Source: Terriglobia bacterium
Lineage (GTDB): Bacteria > Acidobacteriota > Terriglobia > Terriglobales > Acidobacteriaceae
Length of the DNA stretch: 64,000 nucleotides
Assembly (NCBI GenBank): GCA_020073215.1
Contig: JAIQFO010000022.1
Span: forward strand, 1 to 64,000
Direction: 5' to 3'
Below are positions 1 through 8,308 of this stretch, one piece after another (position 1 is the first letter of the stretch; the number at the start of each line of letters is the position of its first letter). Below the pieces are notes generated by a model. That model made no database searches. It saw nothing but the letters and a program-made list of their open reading frames with translations, and was not told the origin of the DNA. The position numbers and the translations under genes were made by a program.

Positions 1-50
1 TGCCGAACTGCGCTCGGCTTGGACGGGCGAGGCGCCCGTCCCCACACGAG
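1..50. repeat. Dispersed GC-rich palindromic repeat, family A (copy 1)
   Basis: This copy has a self-complementary GACGGGC...GCCCGTC core followed by CCCCACACGAG. The same unit recurs at 2012-2090, 24585-24623 and 52821-52890, always between genes, and the 3' part recurs near 10340. It reaches the window edge, so its left limit is unknown. Confidence 0.75.
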
Positions 51-96
51 CCTGTCCCTTGAAGCCGTATACTGTTCCGGTTCTGAGGAGTCATCG

Positions 97-1506
97 ATGA
101 ATCGGCTGTTGCAATCCAGACCTCTGCGCGCTGTTTCTGCTTTTATTTTCCTCGCCGCATCCCTGCTGCACGCCCAAGTTCCGGCGCCCATCTCGCCCGG
201 GCTGCGCGAGAAAGTAGATGCGACAGTCCGCCAGGCCCTGACCACGACCGGTGTTCCGAGCGCCTCGATCGCCATCGTGCAAAACGGAGCGATCGCCTAT
301 CTTCAGGCCTACGGCGCGGGCCGCATCGATCCGCATACGCCCGCGCAGCCTTCCATGCGCTACGGCATCGGCTCGATCAGCAAGCAGTTTACGGCGGCGG
401 CGGTGCTGCTGCTGGCGGAACAAGGCAAGCTTTCACTTGACGATCCGGTTTCGCGATTCGTGCCTAATCTGACCCGCGGCAACGAGGTTACAATTCGCGA
501 ATTGCTGTCGCACACCTCGGGCTACCAGGATTACTGGCCGCAAGACTACGTGCCGCCCTTCATGCTGCAGTCCATCACGGCGGACAAGATTCTCGATCTG
601 TGGGCGCGCAAGCCGCTCGATTTCGATCCGGGAACTGAATGGCAATATAGCAACACCAATTTCGTGATTGCCGGATTGATTGTTGAGAAGGCGAGCGGCG
701 AACCTCTGCTGCAATTTTTGACCGAGCACATCTTCGCGCCGCTGGGCATGAAGAGTGTCATGAACATCGACCAGAACCGGCTCACCGAAACCGACGCCTC
801 CGGCTATCTGCGCTATGCTCTCGGCCCGCCGCGGCTGGCTCCGAAAGAGGGCAAGGGCTGGCTATTTGCCGCGGGCGAACTGGCGATGCCCGCCGAGGAT
901 CTGGCGAAATGGGATATCAGCATGATCAATCGGAGCGTGCTCCAACCCGCCTCTTACGCGCAGATGGAGAGAGAAATCGTGCTCAAGAACGGCGTCGGAA
1001 CGCGCTATGGCCTGGGTGTGGATGTGCGGCAAGAATTCGGACAGCGCGCCATCGAGCATGGCGGCGAAGTCTCCGGGTTTACGGCGCACAATATCGTATT
1101 TCCGGAGGCACGCAAGGCGGTCGTCGTCCTGGTCAATGAGGACTCAGTCGGAGCCTCCAGCGATATTGCCCGCAACATTGCGGCTCTGCTCTTCCGCGAG
1201 TCCGATGCCGGTAAGCAGGAGGATCAATCCCGCGAAATCTTTGCCTCGCTGCAGCAGGGGAAGATCGATCGCGCCTTGTTCACTGATAACTGCAACAGTT
1301 ACTTCACCGAACAGGCTCTGAAAGATTTCGCCACCAGCCTTGGGCCTCTGGGATCGCCAACAGAATTCACGCAGACCGCCAAACAGGATCGTGGAGGCAT
1401 GACGTTCCGCCTGTTCGAAGTACAGTTTCCGCGGAGAACGGTCGAGGTCTGGGAACGAATCATGCCCGACGGCAGGATCGAACAATATCAAGTCGGCGCT
1501 AAGTAA
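97..1506 (+). CDS. Secreted beta-lactamase-family serine hydrolase
   Basis: This 469-residue protein belongs to the class C beta-lactamase / DD-peptidase superfamily (PF00144). Residues 1-27 form a signal peptide ending near LLHAQ, so it acts in the periplasm or outside. The catalytic signature is complete: SxxK as SISK at 93-96, YxN as YSN at 184-186, and HGG at 321-323. The ATG at 97 was chosen because GAGGAG lies just upstream and because it starts the signal peptide; an in-frame start at 19 would put repeat-derived residues in front. The C-terminal ~100 residues are not part of the core fold. The substrate is unknown: many environmental members are esterases or peptidases rather than antibiotic-degrading enzymes. 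The Nudix gene starts 8 nt downstream and may be co-transcribed. Confidence 0.9.
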   Translation: MNRLLQSRPLRAVSAFIFLAASLLHAQVPAPISPGLREKVDATVRQALTTTGVPSASIAIVQNGAIAYLQAYGAGRIDPHTPAQPSMRYGIGSISKQFTAAAVLLLAEQGKLSLDDPVSRFVPNLTRGNEVTIRELLSHTSGYQDYWPQDYVPPFMLQSITADKILDLWARKPLDFDPGTEWQYSNTNFVIAGLIVEKASGEPLLQFLTEHIFAPLGMKSVMNIDQNRLTETDASGYLRYALGPPRLAPKEGKGWLFAAGELAMPAEDLAKWDISMINRSVLQPASYAQMEREIVLKNGVGTRYGLGVDVRQEFGQRAIEHGGEVSGFTAHNIVFPEARKAVVVLVNEDSVGASSDIARNIAALLFRESDAGKQEDQSREIFASLQQGKIDRALFTDNCNSYFTEQALKDFATSLGPLGSPTEFTQTAKQDRGGMTFRLFEVQFPRRTVEVWERIMPDGRIEQYQVGAK

Positions 1507-1513
1507 GCAGCCC

Positions 1514-1969
1514 ATGAAACGTGAATACCCGGAGTCTCCGCTGGTGGGCGTGGGCGCGGTGATCGTCGACGGTCATCGTGACGACGATCGCGACGAGCAT
1601 CGCGTTCTGCTGATCCGGCGCGGACAGCCGCCGCTGCTGGGCGAGTGGTCGCTGCCGGGCGGCGTCCTCGAATGCGGTGAGACTCTCCACGAAGCGGTGG
1701 CGCGCGAAGCACGCGAAGAAACGGGATTGCTGGTCGAGCCGGGCGAGATGCTGGGCGTGTATGAGCGCGTGATCCGAGGCGACGCGGAACGAGTCCGGTA
1801 TCACTATGTGCTGATTGATTTCCTGTGCCGCGCAGTCGGGGGCGATCTTAAGGCGGGGAGCGATGCGGCGGAGGTTCGGTGGTTTACGCGCGACGAACTG
1901 CCAGCGTTGAATCTTGCTCACGACGCGAGCGACGTGGTGCTCAAGGGATTGGCTCGAAGCTGCCGGTGA
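1514..1969 (+). CDS. Nudix hydrolase
   Basis: This 151-residue protein carries a complete Nudix box (G-x5-E-x7-REuxEExGu) starting GGVLECGE and ending REAREETGL. It should hydrolyse a nucleoside diphosphate linked to another group, in the cytoplasm. The domain fills almost the whole protein, as in small ADP-ribose or dNTP-type members. The substrate cannot be read from sequence. Its ATG is 8 nt after the hydrolase stop codon, suggesting one transcript. The coding sequence is followed directly by a family A repeat. Confidence 0.92.
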   Translation: MKREYPESPLVGVGAVIVDGHRDDDRDEHRVLLIRRGQPPLLGEWSLPGGVLECGETLHEAVAREAREETGLLVEPGEMLGVYERVIRGDAERVRYHYVLIDFLCRAVGGDLKAGSDAAEVRWFTRDELPALNLAHDASDVVLKGLARSCR

Positions 1970-2011
1970 CAAATTTGCAGCGCAGGCTGCGAGTGGGGGA
2001 CCCTCCGCCGT

Positions 2012-2090
2012 CGGCAACTGCCGAGCTTCGCTCGGCTTGGACCCTTCGACTTCGCTCACGGCAGGCTCGCGAGGCGCCCGTCCCCACACC
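2012..2090. repeat. Dispersed repeat family A (copy 2, with insertion)
   Basis: It has the same start (CTCGGCTTGGAC) and end (GAGGCGCCCGTCCCCACAC) as copy 1, but about 26 nt of different sequence separates the halves. It fills the gap between the convergent Nudix and DUF6569-type genes. No other feature is visible in this gap. Confidence 0.7.
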
Positions 2091-2115
2091 GGCAGTTGTC
2101 CTCCACGTCATCTTA

Positions 2116-3228
2116 TTAGTCGGCCATTTTCGCCACATGCACCGGGAAGCCTGTCCTCGGCAGGAGCGACGTCAACTCGAATACCTTGAAACCGTCACCG
2201 GTGATTTCAGTTTGGCGATAGATGCCGGGCTCGGTTTCGGCGGTCTCATGGCGTCCCTCGAGATCATTGAGAAACTTCTGGGCGTCTTTGATGTTGGGCT
2301 CACCGCCTTTGGCCCGCGTCACCACGGCTTCGGTGGCGTAGGAGCGCACCAGTTTCGGCCAATATTTCTGTAGCAGGTGGGTGCTCGCGAAGAGATCGGC
2401 CCAGACAATTTCTCCGTTTACGGCGACTACGACGCCCACCGCATTCTTATCGCGCAACTGGCGGATGACGCTTTCGTAGTTGCGCTGCACGGGTTCGGCA
2501 ACCGCATCCACCTGTTTCTGCACTTCCTTGTTATCCATCACGCGCGCGTAGGAGGTGGTTGCGTTCACCGCGGGAGCGGCGCCGGAAGCCTCTACGTTCT
2601 TGGCCATGGCGCTCTGCGCAGTGCGGACGCTTTCCCACACCTGTTGCTGATCTTTCGCGCCCATCGCCTTACTGCGGACCACGGGAGAAGCGACCAGACC
2701 GCCAACCACGCCTCCGGCACTGCCGAATCCGTATTTGCCGTTCGCGGGCACCCAGCGCCCGGGCTCGACGCAGAAGACGCTGAGGTCCACGGGGTCGCTT
2801 TCCGCGGGCACGATGCGGTCTTTGCCGATAACGCGGTCCTGCTTTCCGCCCGTAACGATCTCGCCGGCGAGGAGTAACAACGGCCGCTTCGAGTTATTCA
2901 CCAGGACCAGCCGATTCACTTCCGCATCTCGTACAGGATGAATGATTCCCGGTTCTCCGGGACGACGGCGGATGAGGCCGCGCGCCTGACCCGCTTCCGT
3001 CACGATAACGTCGCCGCTGCGCAGGCCCTCATCGAGTGTGAGAAATTCCGCCGTGTCATACGACTTACTGGCCACCACGGGGAAAACAGTCAGATTGCCG
3101 CTGCGGATCGGGCTGAGCAGCGAATAACCGTACGCAGGTGTTACTTCGCCTGCTTGCAGCACGCACGGCACCACAACCGCCGCCACAACCAGCAAAAAGA
3201 TTCCAGCCACCACGACGACGAGACGCAT
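2116..3228 (-). CDS. Secreted ARPP-1/DUF6569-type protein
   Basis: The 370-residue protein begins with a hydrophobic signal or anchor segment (about residues 1-26), followed by a globular domain. Its stretch LLLAGEIVTGGKQDR followed by VIPxD-like residues resembles the ARPP-1 (DUF6569) family, which has no established function. I chose the ATG at 3228 because GGAGG lies 6-7 nt upstream; the frame is open to 3420, but that extension is Arg-rich and looks non-coding. The gene is divergent from the sigma-factor gene, with a 12-bp inverted repeat between them. Family assignment is from memory of the motif and is moderate. Confidence 0.7.
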   Translation of the reverse strand: MRLVVVVAGIFLLVVAAVVVPCVLQAGEVTPAYGYSLLSPIRSGNLTVFPVVASKSYDTAEFLTLDEGLRSGDVIVTEAGQARGLIRRRPGEPGIIHPVRDAEVNRLVLVNNSKRPLLLLAGEIVTGGKQDRVIGKDRIVPAESDPVDLSVFCVEPGRWVPANGKYGFGSAGGVVGGLVASPVVRSKAMGAKDQQQVWESVRTAQSAMAKNVEASGAAPAVNATTSYARVMDNKEVQKQVDAVAEPVQRNYESVIRQLRDKNAVGVVVAVNGEIVWADLFASTHLLQKYWPKLVRSYATEAVVTRAKGGEPNIKDAQKFLNDLEGRHETAETEPGIYRQTEITGDGFKVFELTSLLPRTGFPVHVAKMAD

Positions 3229-3315
3229 AAAGGAACCTCCCAGCAGTAAAGACACCAGCGAAGACGCCGGGGCTCCCGCATGCCGCAATCTTCTGTCTGC
3301 TTGACGGCCCCGCCA

Positions 3316-3351
3316 CCCCGGCACGCCAACAGAGACGGGGGCGTGCCGGGG
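3316..3351. promoter_or_regulatory. 12-bp perfect inverted repeat in a divergent promoter region
   Basis: The arms CCCCGGCACGCC (3316-3327) and GGCGTGCCGGGG (3340-3351) are perfectly complementary with a 12-nt spacer. They lie between the divergent starts at 3228 and 3463. This could be an operator, or a hairpin in the leader of the minus-strand gene. There is no T-tract on either side, so it is not an obvious terminator. Confidence 0.5.
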
Positions 3352-3462
3352 AGTTCGTCCGCGAGTCTTCCAGGAGTGTCTTTCTCTGCTCGCTGACCGA
3401 AGAACGCACGATTTATTCATCCTTGCGTCGAAAAGTTGCTAGCATCATATGTCACAGTGGTA

Positions 3463-4392
3463 ATGCCGAAGTTCGCCCAATCCGGCCAGGGAGCAGAGGT
3501 CGCACTCTACCAGCGCAGCGGGGCCGCGGCTTACGGCGTGAGCGCCGTAGAGTTCGCGGCCATCCTCGATGAGATTTTGCGCAAGTATCTTCCCACCATG
3601 AATTCGACCGGCACTTCCGCGGAACTGAAAGCGGATTTCTGCGCCGGGCTGCGTCTGGAGGAACTGGCGCTGGCCCGGGCCTGTGCTGCCGGAAACGAAC
3701 GGGCGTGGCAGGACTTCATCCACCGCTACCGGCAGAAGCTGCACCGTATGGCGCTGCACATCACACACGATGACGCGCACGCCGCGGACTTGGCCGATTC
3801 GCTGTTTGCCGATCTGTATGGCGTGAACGCGCGCGATGGAAATCGCACGCGCAACTCAAAGCTCCTGTCGTACACCGGTCGCGGTTCGCTCGAAGGCTGG
3901 CTGCGCACCGTGATGGCGCAGGAGTTCGTCAATCGCTATCGCAAGCAGAAGCGCACGGTCAGTCTGGAAGAGCAAACCGAAGAGGGTATGCAGCTTGTAG
4001 CGGCGGTTCCTGAACCGGCGTGCACTTCCGACCAACGTCTGGAAGCGGCCACCGACGAAGCGCTCGCGGAACTTTCGTCCGAGGACCGGTTTACGCTGGC
4101 GTCTTATTATCTGGATGAGCGGACGCTGGCCGAAATTGCGCGCACGCTGGGGCTGCACGAATCGAGTGTCAGCCGGCGGCTGGATCGGCTCTCCGCCGGA
4201 CTCCGGAAGCGCATTCTAGCGGGGCTCCGCACACGGGGAATGAGCCAAGCCCAGGCCACGGAAGCGCTAGAAACCGACGTGCGGGATGTCCAGTTGAATT
4301 TGCGCGCGCGGCTGGCGCAAGATTCCCAAGCGAAAACGTTCCCTGAGGGTAAGGTTCCGGCCCAAGGCGCAAGCGAAGGAAGTCATGACTGA
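3463..4392 (+). CDS. ECF-like RNA polymerase sigma factor
   Basis: This 309-residue protein has a sigma-70 region 2-like segment (LARACAAGNERAWQDFIHRY onward, about residues 70-150) and a C-terminal region 4-like helix-turn-helix (LSSEDRFTLASYYLDERT, then LAEIARTLGLHESSVSRRL). It probably directs RNA polymerase to an extracytoplasmic-stress regulon. The last 8 nt overlap the next gene, which encodes a zinc-finger membrane protein, the usual pairing of an ECF sigma with its anti-sigma. Start choice is uncertain: ATG 3463 is preferred, TTG 3436 is possible, and neither has a strong ribosome site. The N-terminal ~65 residues and the C-terminal ~50 are extra relative to a typical 190-residue ECF factor. 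Confidence 0.82.
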   Translation: MPKFAQSGQGAEVALYQRSGAAAYGVSAVEFAAILDEILRKYLPTMNSTGTSAELKADFCAGLRLEELALARACAAGNERAWQDFIHRYRQKLHRMALHITHDDAHAADLADSLFADLYGVNARDGNRTRNSKLLSYTGRGSLEGWLRTVMAQEFVNRYRKQKRTVSLEEQTEEGMQLVAAVPEPACTSDQRLEAATDEALAELSSEDRFTLASYYLDERTLAEIARTLGLHESSVSRRLDRLSAGLRKRILAGLRTRGMSQAQATEALETDVRDVQLNLRARLAQDSQAKTFPEGKVPAQGASEGSHD

Positions 4393-5716
4393 AGTGCCCA
4401 AAATCGTGCCCAGAATCGTGCAGGACCGCCTCCGGGCGGCTGGGCTGGAGCGTGTTGTACCGGAACAAACCGCGTCCGAGCCAGTACATCCAGATGCGGA
4501 CGTGCTCACGGCTTTTGCCGAGCAGGCGCTTTCCGCGACCGAACGCGACGGCGTGCTCGAACACCTGGCGCATTGCGGAGACTGCCGCGAACTGATCGCT
4601 CTCGCGCTTCCGCCGGTGGAGATTGGGGACGCTCCGGTTGCCGTTGAGACTGACGCGGAGCGGGCAACGGGCGCGCGGGCGGGGGCGCCCGCGCCACACA
4701 AGCTGAGCTTTGCCTGGCCCGCCCTTGCCTGGCCCACCCTGCGCTGGGCTGCGCTGGCAGCGGGAGTTGCGGTGGCTGCCGCGGTGCTTCTGGTGCATCC
4801 GGGAAAGCTGAACCAGGCGGTGCTGCCACCGGAAAGCCGGCAGGTCAACGGTGGACCACAAGCTTCGAGCCCTCAGATCGCAGCGTCGCCGGCAGCATCG
4901 CCGTCTGTCGCGACGCCGTCCACGAACCAACTCGCCGTCTCGACCAAAGCCGAGGAACCACAGCCGAAGCCGGAAGTGCGGCCGTCCAGGAAACTCAAGG
5001 CTCCGGCAATGTCGCCAGGTCCGACGGAGCCCGGAATGTTGCTCGCCGACAACAAGAAAGATTCAGGCCAGGCAGACAAGCCGTCGGCAGCGCTATCGGC
5101 GGGAGCCCGGGCGTTCGACCGTGATGCACTGGCAGGTCGAGGGGCAACGGAAAGCGTCGAGGTGTCTGGCGCCACCGTGGGGGTGGAGACAGAATCCTCC
5201 GCCTTAAAAGTGATGGCGCAAAACGAGGCGCCGGTAGTAAAAGCGAAGCCGGCACCGCAGGGGATCGGAGGAAATGGGCTGCAGAAGGCCGAGGTGTCCG
5301 CTGGTCCCGGGACAGCGATGTTGCAAGCCAGGAATGTGATGTCCGCCGCGAAACTGACATCCTCTGCAGGCCCGGCTCTGACGAACCATGTCACCTGGGC
5401 AATTACAGCCGGCGTCCTGCAACGGTCGTTGGACAGCGGCCAGAGCTGGCAAGAAGCGCTGCGCGCGGATCGTCCGTTGCTGTGCTACGCGAGTCGCGAC
5501 GAAGAGGTATGGACGGGCGGCCAGGCGGGCACGCTCTTCCGCTCCGCCGACAGTGGCGTAACCTGGTTGCGGGTACAACCTGCCGTCAATACCAAGTCAC
5601 TTAGCTCCGACCTAATTCACATCGACCTGCGTGGGCCGGCGGAAGTTGTGATATCCACGAGTAATCAGGAAATCTGGAGTAGCGCGGACAGGGGAAAGAC
5701 CTGGGAGAAGAAGTGA
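4385..5716 (+). CDS. Putative anti-sigma factor with zinc finger, one membrane segment and BNR-like repeats
   Basis: This 443-residue protein has an HxxxCxxC zinc-binding motif at 60-67 (anti-sigma zf-HC2 type), then one transmembrane segment at about 119-137. A long Ala/Pro/Lys-rich periplasmic linker follows. The C terminus has BNR/YCF48-like repeats with recurring S-x-D-x-G-x-[TS]-W (near residues 350-443). The layout suggests that the N terminus holds the sigma factor and the outer domain senses a signal. The ATG overlaps the sigma stop codon by 8 nt (ATGACTGA), which implies translational coupling. Residues 97-106 (ARAGAPAPHK) are encoded by DNA closely resembling the family A repeat. 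The BNR assignment rests on the repeated motif only. Confidence 0.75.
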   Translation: MTEVPKIVPRIVQDRLRAAGLERVVPEQTASEPVHPDADVLTAFAEQALSATERDGVLEHLAHCGDCRELIALALPPVEIGDAPVAVETDAERATGARAGAPAPHKLSFAWPALAWPTLRWAALAAGVAVAAAVLLVHPGKLNQAVLPPESRQVNGGPQASSPQIAASPAASPSVATPSTNQLAVSTKAEEPQPKPEVRPSRKLKAPAMSPGPTEPGMLLADNKKDSGQADKPSAALSAGARAFDRDALAGRGATESVEVSGATVGVETESSALKVMAQNEAPVVKAKPAPQGIGGNGLQKAEVSAGPGTAMLQARNVMSAAKLTSSAGPALTNHVTWAITAGVLQRSLDSGQSWQEALRADRPLLCYASRDEEVWTGGQAGTLFRSADSGVTWLRVQPAVNTKSLSSDLIHIDLRGPAEVVISTSNQEIWSSADRGKTWEKK

Positions 5717-5754
5717 TCTGGCCGCTTTGAGATCCACCGTTCGCCGCGAAAAGC

Positions 5755-5784
5755 AGGTCCTTCGCTGCGCTCAGGATGACAAAA
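5755..5784. repeat. Dispersed repeat family C (copy 1)
   Basis: The unit AGGTCCTTCGCTGCGCTCAG followed by GATGACA recurs with one change at 47511-47539 and in a degenerate form at 53006-53045. All three copies are intergenic. It lies in the roughly 300-nt gap 5717-6019, which has no gene. Confidence 0.7.
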
Positions 5785-5955
5785 CCGGGGACCGCGACAA
5801 TCCATCTACTAACTCCGCGAGATCCGATTACCTCCACGCATGACCAGGGGTACTAACTTACAAGCTTTACATTACGAAAGTGCCGTTTACCGTGGGACCA
5901 CACTGACATAGGATGGGAACGTGGTTTGGCAGTTCTGGGGGAGGGCTGCCGGAGG

Positions 5956-5990
5956 CGCCCTGAGCTTGAACGCTCAGGGCGTTCTTTATT
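5956..5990 (+). terminator. Rho-independent terminator candidate
   Basis: A 10-bp perfect stem (CGCCCTGAGC / GCTCAGGGCG) with a 6-nt loop TTGAAC is followed by TTCTTTATT. The T-rich side is on the plus strand. It may end transcripts from the sigma/anti-sigma pair about 240 nt upstream. It lies just beyond the 3' end of cheB, which comes from the other strand. Confidence 0.65.
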
Positions 5991-6019
5991 GCCGCAACCG
6001 TTCACGGAGCGGTGCAACT

Positions 6020-7090
6020 TCACAGATGGGCAGCGGCCGCAAAAGCTCTTCGCATCGACACCCTGCGCACCACTTCCGGCGCGATGCCACTCAGTGGAAA
6101 GATGTGATCGGCGAGGCTGGCGGCAACGATCTTCCCGGGCATGCCCCAAACCACCGAGGACTCTTCATCCTGGACGATAACTTCCCCACCCGCCCCGCGT
6201 ATGGCGGCTGCCCCTTGAGTGCCGTCGGACCCCATACCGGTGAGAACCACTGCCAGTACGTTCGCACCGTAGGATTGCGCTACCGAGCGGAACAACACAT
6301 CGACCGCCGGACGGCAGGAATTTTCGTGAGGATCGCGGTTCAGGCCCAGCAGGAAATCGGTTGCCTTGCGAACCACGGTCATGTGCTGGTCCCCGGGCGC
6401 GATCCAGACCTGACCTCGCTGTAACTTCTCCCCCTCCTTGCCTTCCCGCACAGCGAGCGGGGCGAGGGCATTGAGGCGTTCGGCGAGCAAGTGCGTGAAC
6501 AGAGGCGGCATGTGCTGCACGATGACGATGGGCACAGGGAAGTCCGCGGGGAATTGCGGAATCAGTTCCGACAGCGCGCTCGGTCCACCGGTCGACGTGC
6601 CGATCGCGACCACGTCGATGCGCGGCTGCGGGCGAACGGAGGGACTGGTGGACCTTGGCCCAGGCTGTGACCGCGGCGCACGCTCGGCGCACAAGCACTT
6701 GATCTTGCGAATCAACTCTTTCTGCACACGCTCGTGCGAACGTTCCGGGGGCTCGCTGGGGGCGGGTTTGGCGACATAGTCGCTCGCGCCCCGCGCCAGC
6801 GCATCCAGGGTAATCGCCGCACCGCGCTCCGTAAGAGTACTGAACATAATCACCGGTAACTTCGGATAGAGTTTGCGAATCTCAACCAGGGCGTCCATTC
6901 CATCCAGTCCTGGCATGTCAATGTCGAGCGTGACCAGATCCGGCTTGAGCTCTCGAATCCGGGTCAGCGCCTGACGGCCGTCTCCCGCTAAGCCGGCAAC
7001 GGTGATCTCCGGGTCGGATGCCAGCAGATCGCTGAGCATCTTTCGGGTAACCGCAGAATCATCGACAATTAATATGCGAACGGGCCGCAT
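6020..7090 (-). CDS. cheB: Chemotaxis response regulator protein-glutamate methylesterase CheB
   Basis: This 356-residue protein has the CheB architecture. The N-terminal receiver domain (1-110) has acidic pocket D10/D11, phospho-acceptor D56 and K108. A linker follows, then the methylesterase domain (about 158-345) with catalytic S166 (GTSTGG), H193 (QHM) and D289 (GMGSDG). It removes methyl groups from, or deamidates, receptor glutamates during adaptation. The ATG at 7090 starts exactly at the receiver fold; a GTG at 7132 would add 14 residues. No ribosome site is strong at either. No cheR, cheA or receptor gene is in the window, so it is an orphan here, and its partners must lie elsewhere or be non-chemotactic. 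Confidence 0.95.
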   Translation of the reverse strand: MRPVRILIVDDSAVTRKMLSDLLASDPEITVAGLAGDGRQALTRIRELKPDLVTLDIDMPGLDGMDALVEIRKLYPKLPVIMFSTLTERGAAITLDALARGASDYVAKPAPSEPPERSHERVQKELIRKIKCLCAERAPRSQPGPRSTSPSVRPQPRIDVVAIGTSTGGPSALSELIPQFPADFPVPIVIVQHMPPLFTHLLAERLNALAPLAVREGKEGEKLQRGQVWIAPGDQHMTVVRKATDFLLGLNRDPHENSCRPAVDVLFRSVAQSYGANVLAVVLTGMGSDGTQGAAAIRGAGGEVIVQDEESSVVWGMPGKIVAASLADHIFPLSGIAPEVVRRVSMRRAFAAAAHL

Positions 7091-7694
7091 GTTTTCTGTC
7101 ACCGAGCGCCACGGCGGCAAGGGATTCCACAACCCTGAGGTTGCTCATCGCTCTCGACCAGAATCGCCGACCATGCCGTCGGAATGTTTTAGTGGCGAAC
7201 ACTTTCTCCATCGGCGGCCCGGTTTTCTTGCTTGAGCACAGAGGTGCCGGACCGACTTTGATATCGTCCGCCTGCGATCTGCGCCGGTGGTCGCAGAACG
7301 TATTGATCCAAGGTGCTGATCCCATGAGAAAACTCTCACGGGGCGTGACCATTCCGACTGGAGCATCCGCGGGCCCAAACGGCTGTACCCCAGGTATCTT
7401 CGGGCCCTCTCCCATGGACGGATCGGGCAGTCCGCGACCTCAAGGGGTGGGGCGGCCGATGGTGCGAACCATCCGAGCGGACGATCGCGCAAACGCTTGT
7501 CAAAACTTATGAGATGGGCGAAGAACCCATCGCCCAGTCAGAGGATGGAGTTTCTACTTCAGTCCCGAGAGAATTCGGGAATTCTTTCGGAATGGAGCGG
7601 CCGGCGAGATCGGGAGAGCGCGCTCCTTCTGGCCCGGAGATTTGATACTTGCAGTCTTCGACGAATCGCCAGTCCTACGTGCTACGGAGCCGTC
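7091..7694. other. Gene-free stretch with one 12-bp hairpin
   Basis: Both strands hold short open frames, but none has recognisable protein character or a ribosome site. At 7565-7590 there is a hairpin with 12-nt arms (CCGAGAGAATTC / GAATTCTTTCGG), a 2-nt gap and one G-T pair. It contains the 16-nt perfect palindrome AGAATTCGGGAATTCT. It could be an operator or a transcript 3' end downstream of ilvN. I see nothing else here. Confidence 0.5.
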
Positions 7695-8246
7695 TTAGAC
7701 GGAGTAAGAGACGTCGTCATTGGCCGCGTCTTGCGCCATCTTTTCCGCTGTGGAGGTGGAGCCGTTCGACCTGGTGCCACGCCGCATGGCGACAATGCCG
7801 GTACGGACCATTTCCAATACACCATAGGGACGAAGCACTTCAATCAATCCATCGATCTTGTCCTCCGCGCCCGTGATTTCGATGGTCAAGGATTCGGGAG
7901 AAACATCGACCACCCGCCCGCGAAACACGCTGGCGAGTTCCAAGACGTGCGAGCGAGCGTCGTGAGTGGCGGCCACGCGGATCAAGGCCAGGTCGCGGAC
8001 GATGGCCGGTTGATTGGTGATGTTCTCGACCAGCAGCACGTTCACCAGTTTGTACAGGTTGGCTTCGATGCGGCGGGCCTGATCGCGATCCGCATCGACG
8101 GTAATGGTCATGCGCGACACTTCCGGTTTTTCCGTGCGTCCCACCGTCAGCGAATCGATATTGAAGGCGCGCCGCCGAAACAGCGAGGCCACGCGGGTGA
8201 GGACGCCCGGTTTGTTTTCGACGTACACCATGAATGTATTCAGCAT
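7695..8246 (-). CDS. ilvN: Acetolactate synthase small (regulatory) subunit
   Basis: This 183-residue protein starts with an ACT domain (residues 1-75), the valine-binding regulatory module, beginning MLNTFMVYVENKPGVLTRVA. The C-terminal ALS small-subunit domain (about 85-160) follows. It activates IlvB and confers feedback inhibition in branched-chain amino acid synthesis. It lies 62 nt downstream of ilvB on the same strand and should share its transcript and attenuator. The last ~20 residues (Ser/Thr/Ala-rich) extend beyond the conserved domain. Length is normal for the long bacterial form. It is named ilvN for simplicity; ilvH is the same type of subunit. Confidence 0.95.
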   Translation of the reverse strand: MLNTFMVYVENKPGVLTRVASLFRRRAFNIDSLTVGRTEKPEVSRMTITVDADRDQARRIEANLYKLVNVLLVENITNQPAIVRDLALIRVAATHDARSHVLELASVFRGRVVDVSPESLTIEITGAEDKIDGLIEVLRPYGVLEMVRTGIVAMRRGTRSNGSTSTAEKMAQDAANDDVSYSV

Positions 8247-8261
8247 AGTTTTACGGAATCA

Positions 8262-8302
8262 TTGAATCATTGTCTCAATGACTCAATGACTCAATACCTC
8301 AA
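8262..8302. repeat. Short direct repeats between ilvB and ilvN
   Basis: The spacer has tandem copies of an 8-9-nt unit (ACTCAATG twice, plus TCTCAATG and ACTCAATA variants) next to TTGAATCATTG. The arrangement is simple-sequence-like and AT-rich against a GC-rich background. It may reflect slippage; no function is evident. Confidence 0.55.
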
Positions 8303-8308
8303 TTGCAT

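Noticed and set aside
5880-5990. Small structured RNA (such as SRP RNA or a riboswitch) before cheB
   Set aside because: The region has a terminator hairpin, but the SRP core and known riboswitch cores that I looked for are absent.
7141-7512. 123-residue open frame between cheB and ilvN
   Set aside because: No ribosome site, no hydrophobic or domain pattern, and overlapping frames on the other strand are equally long.
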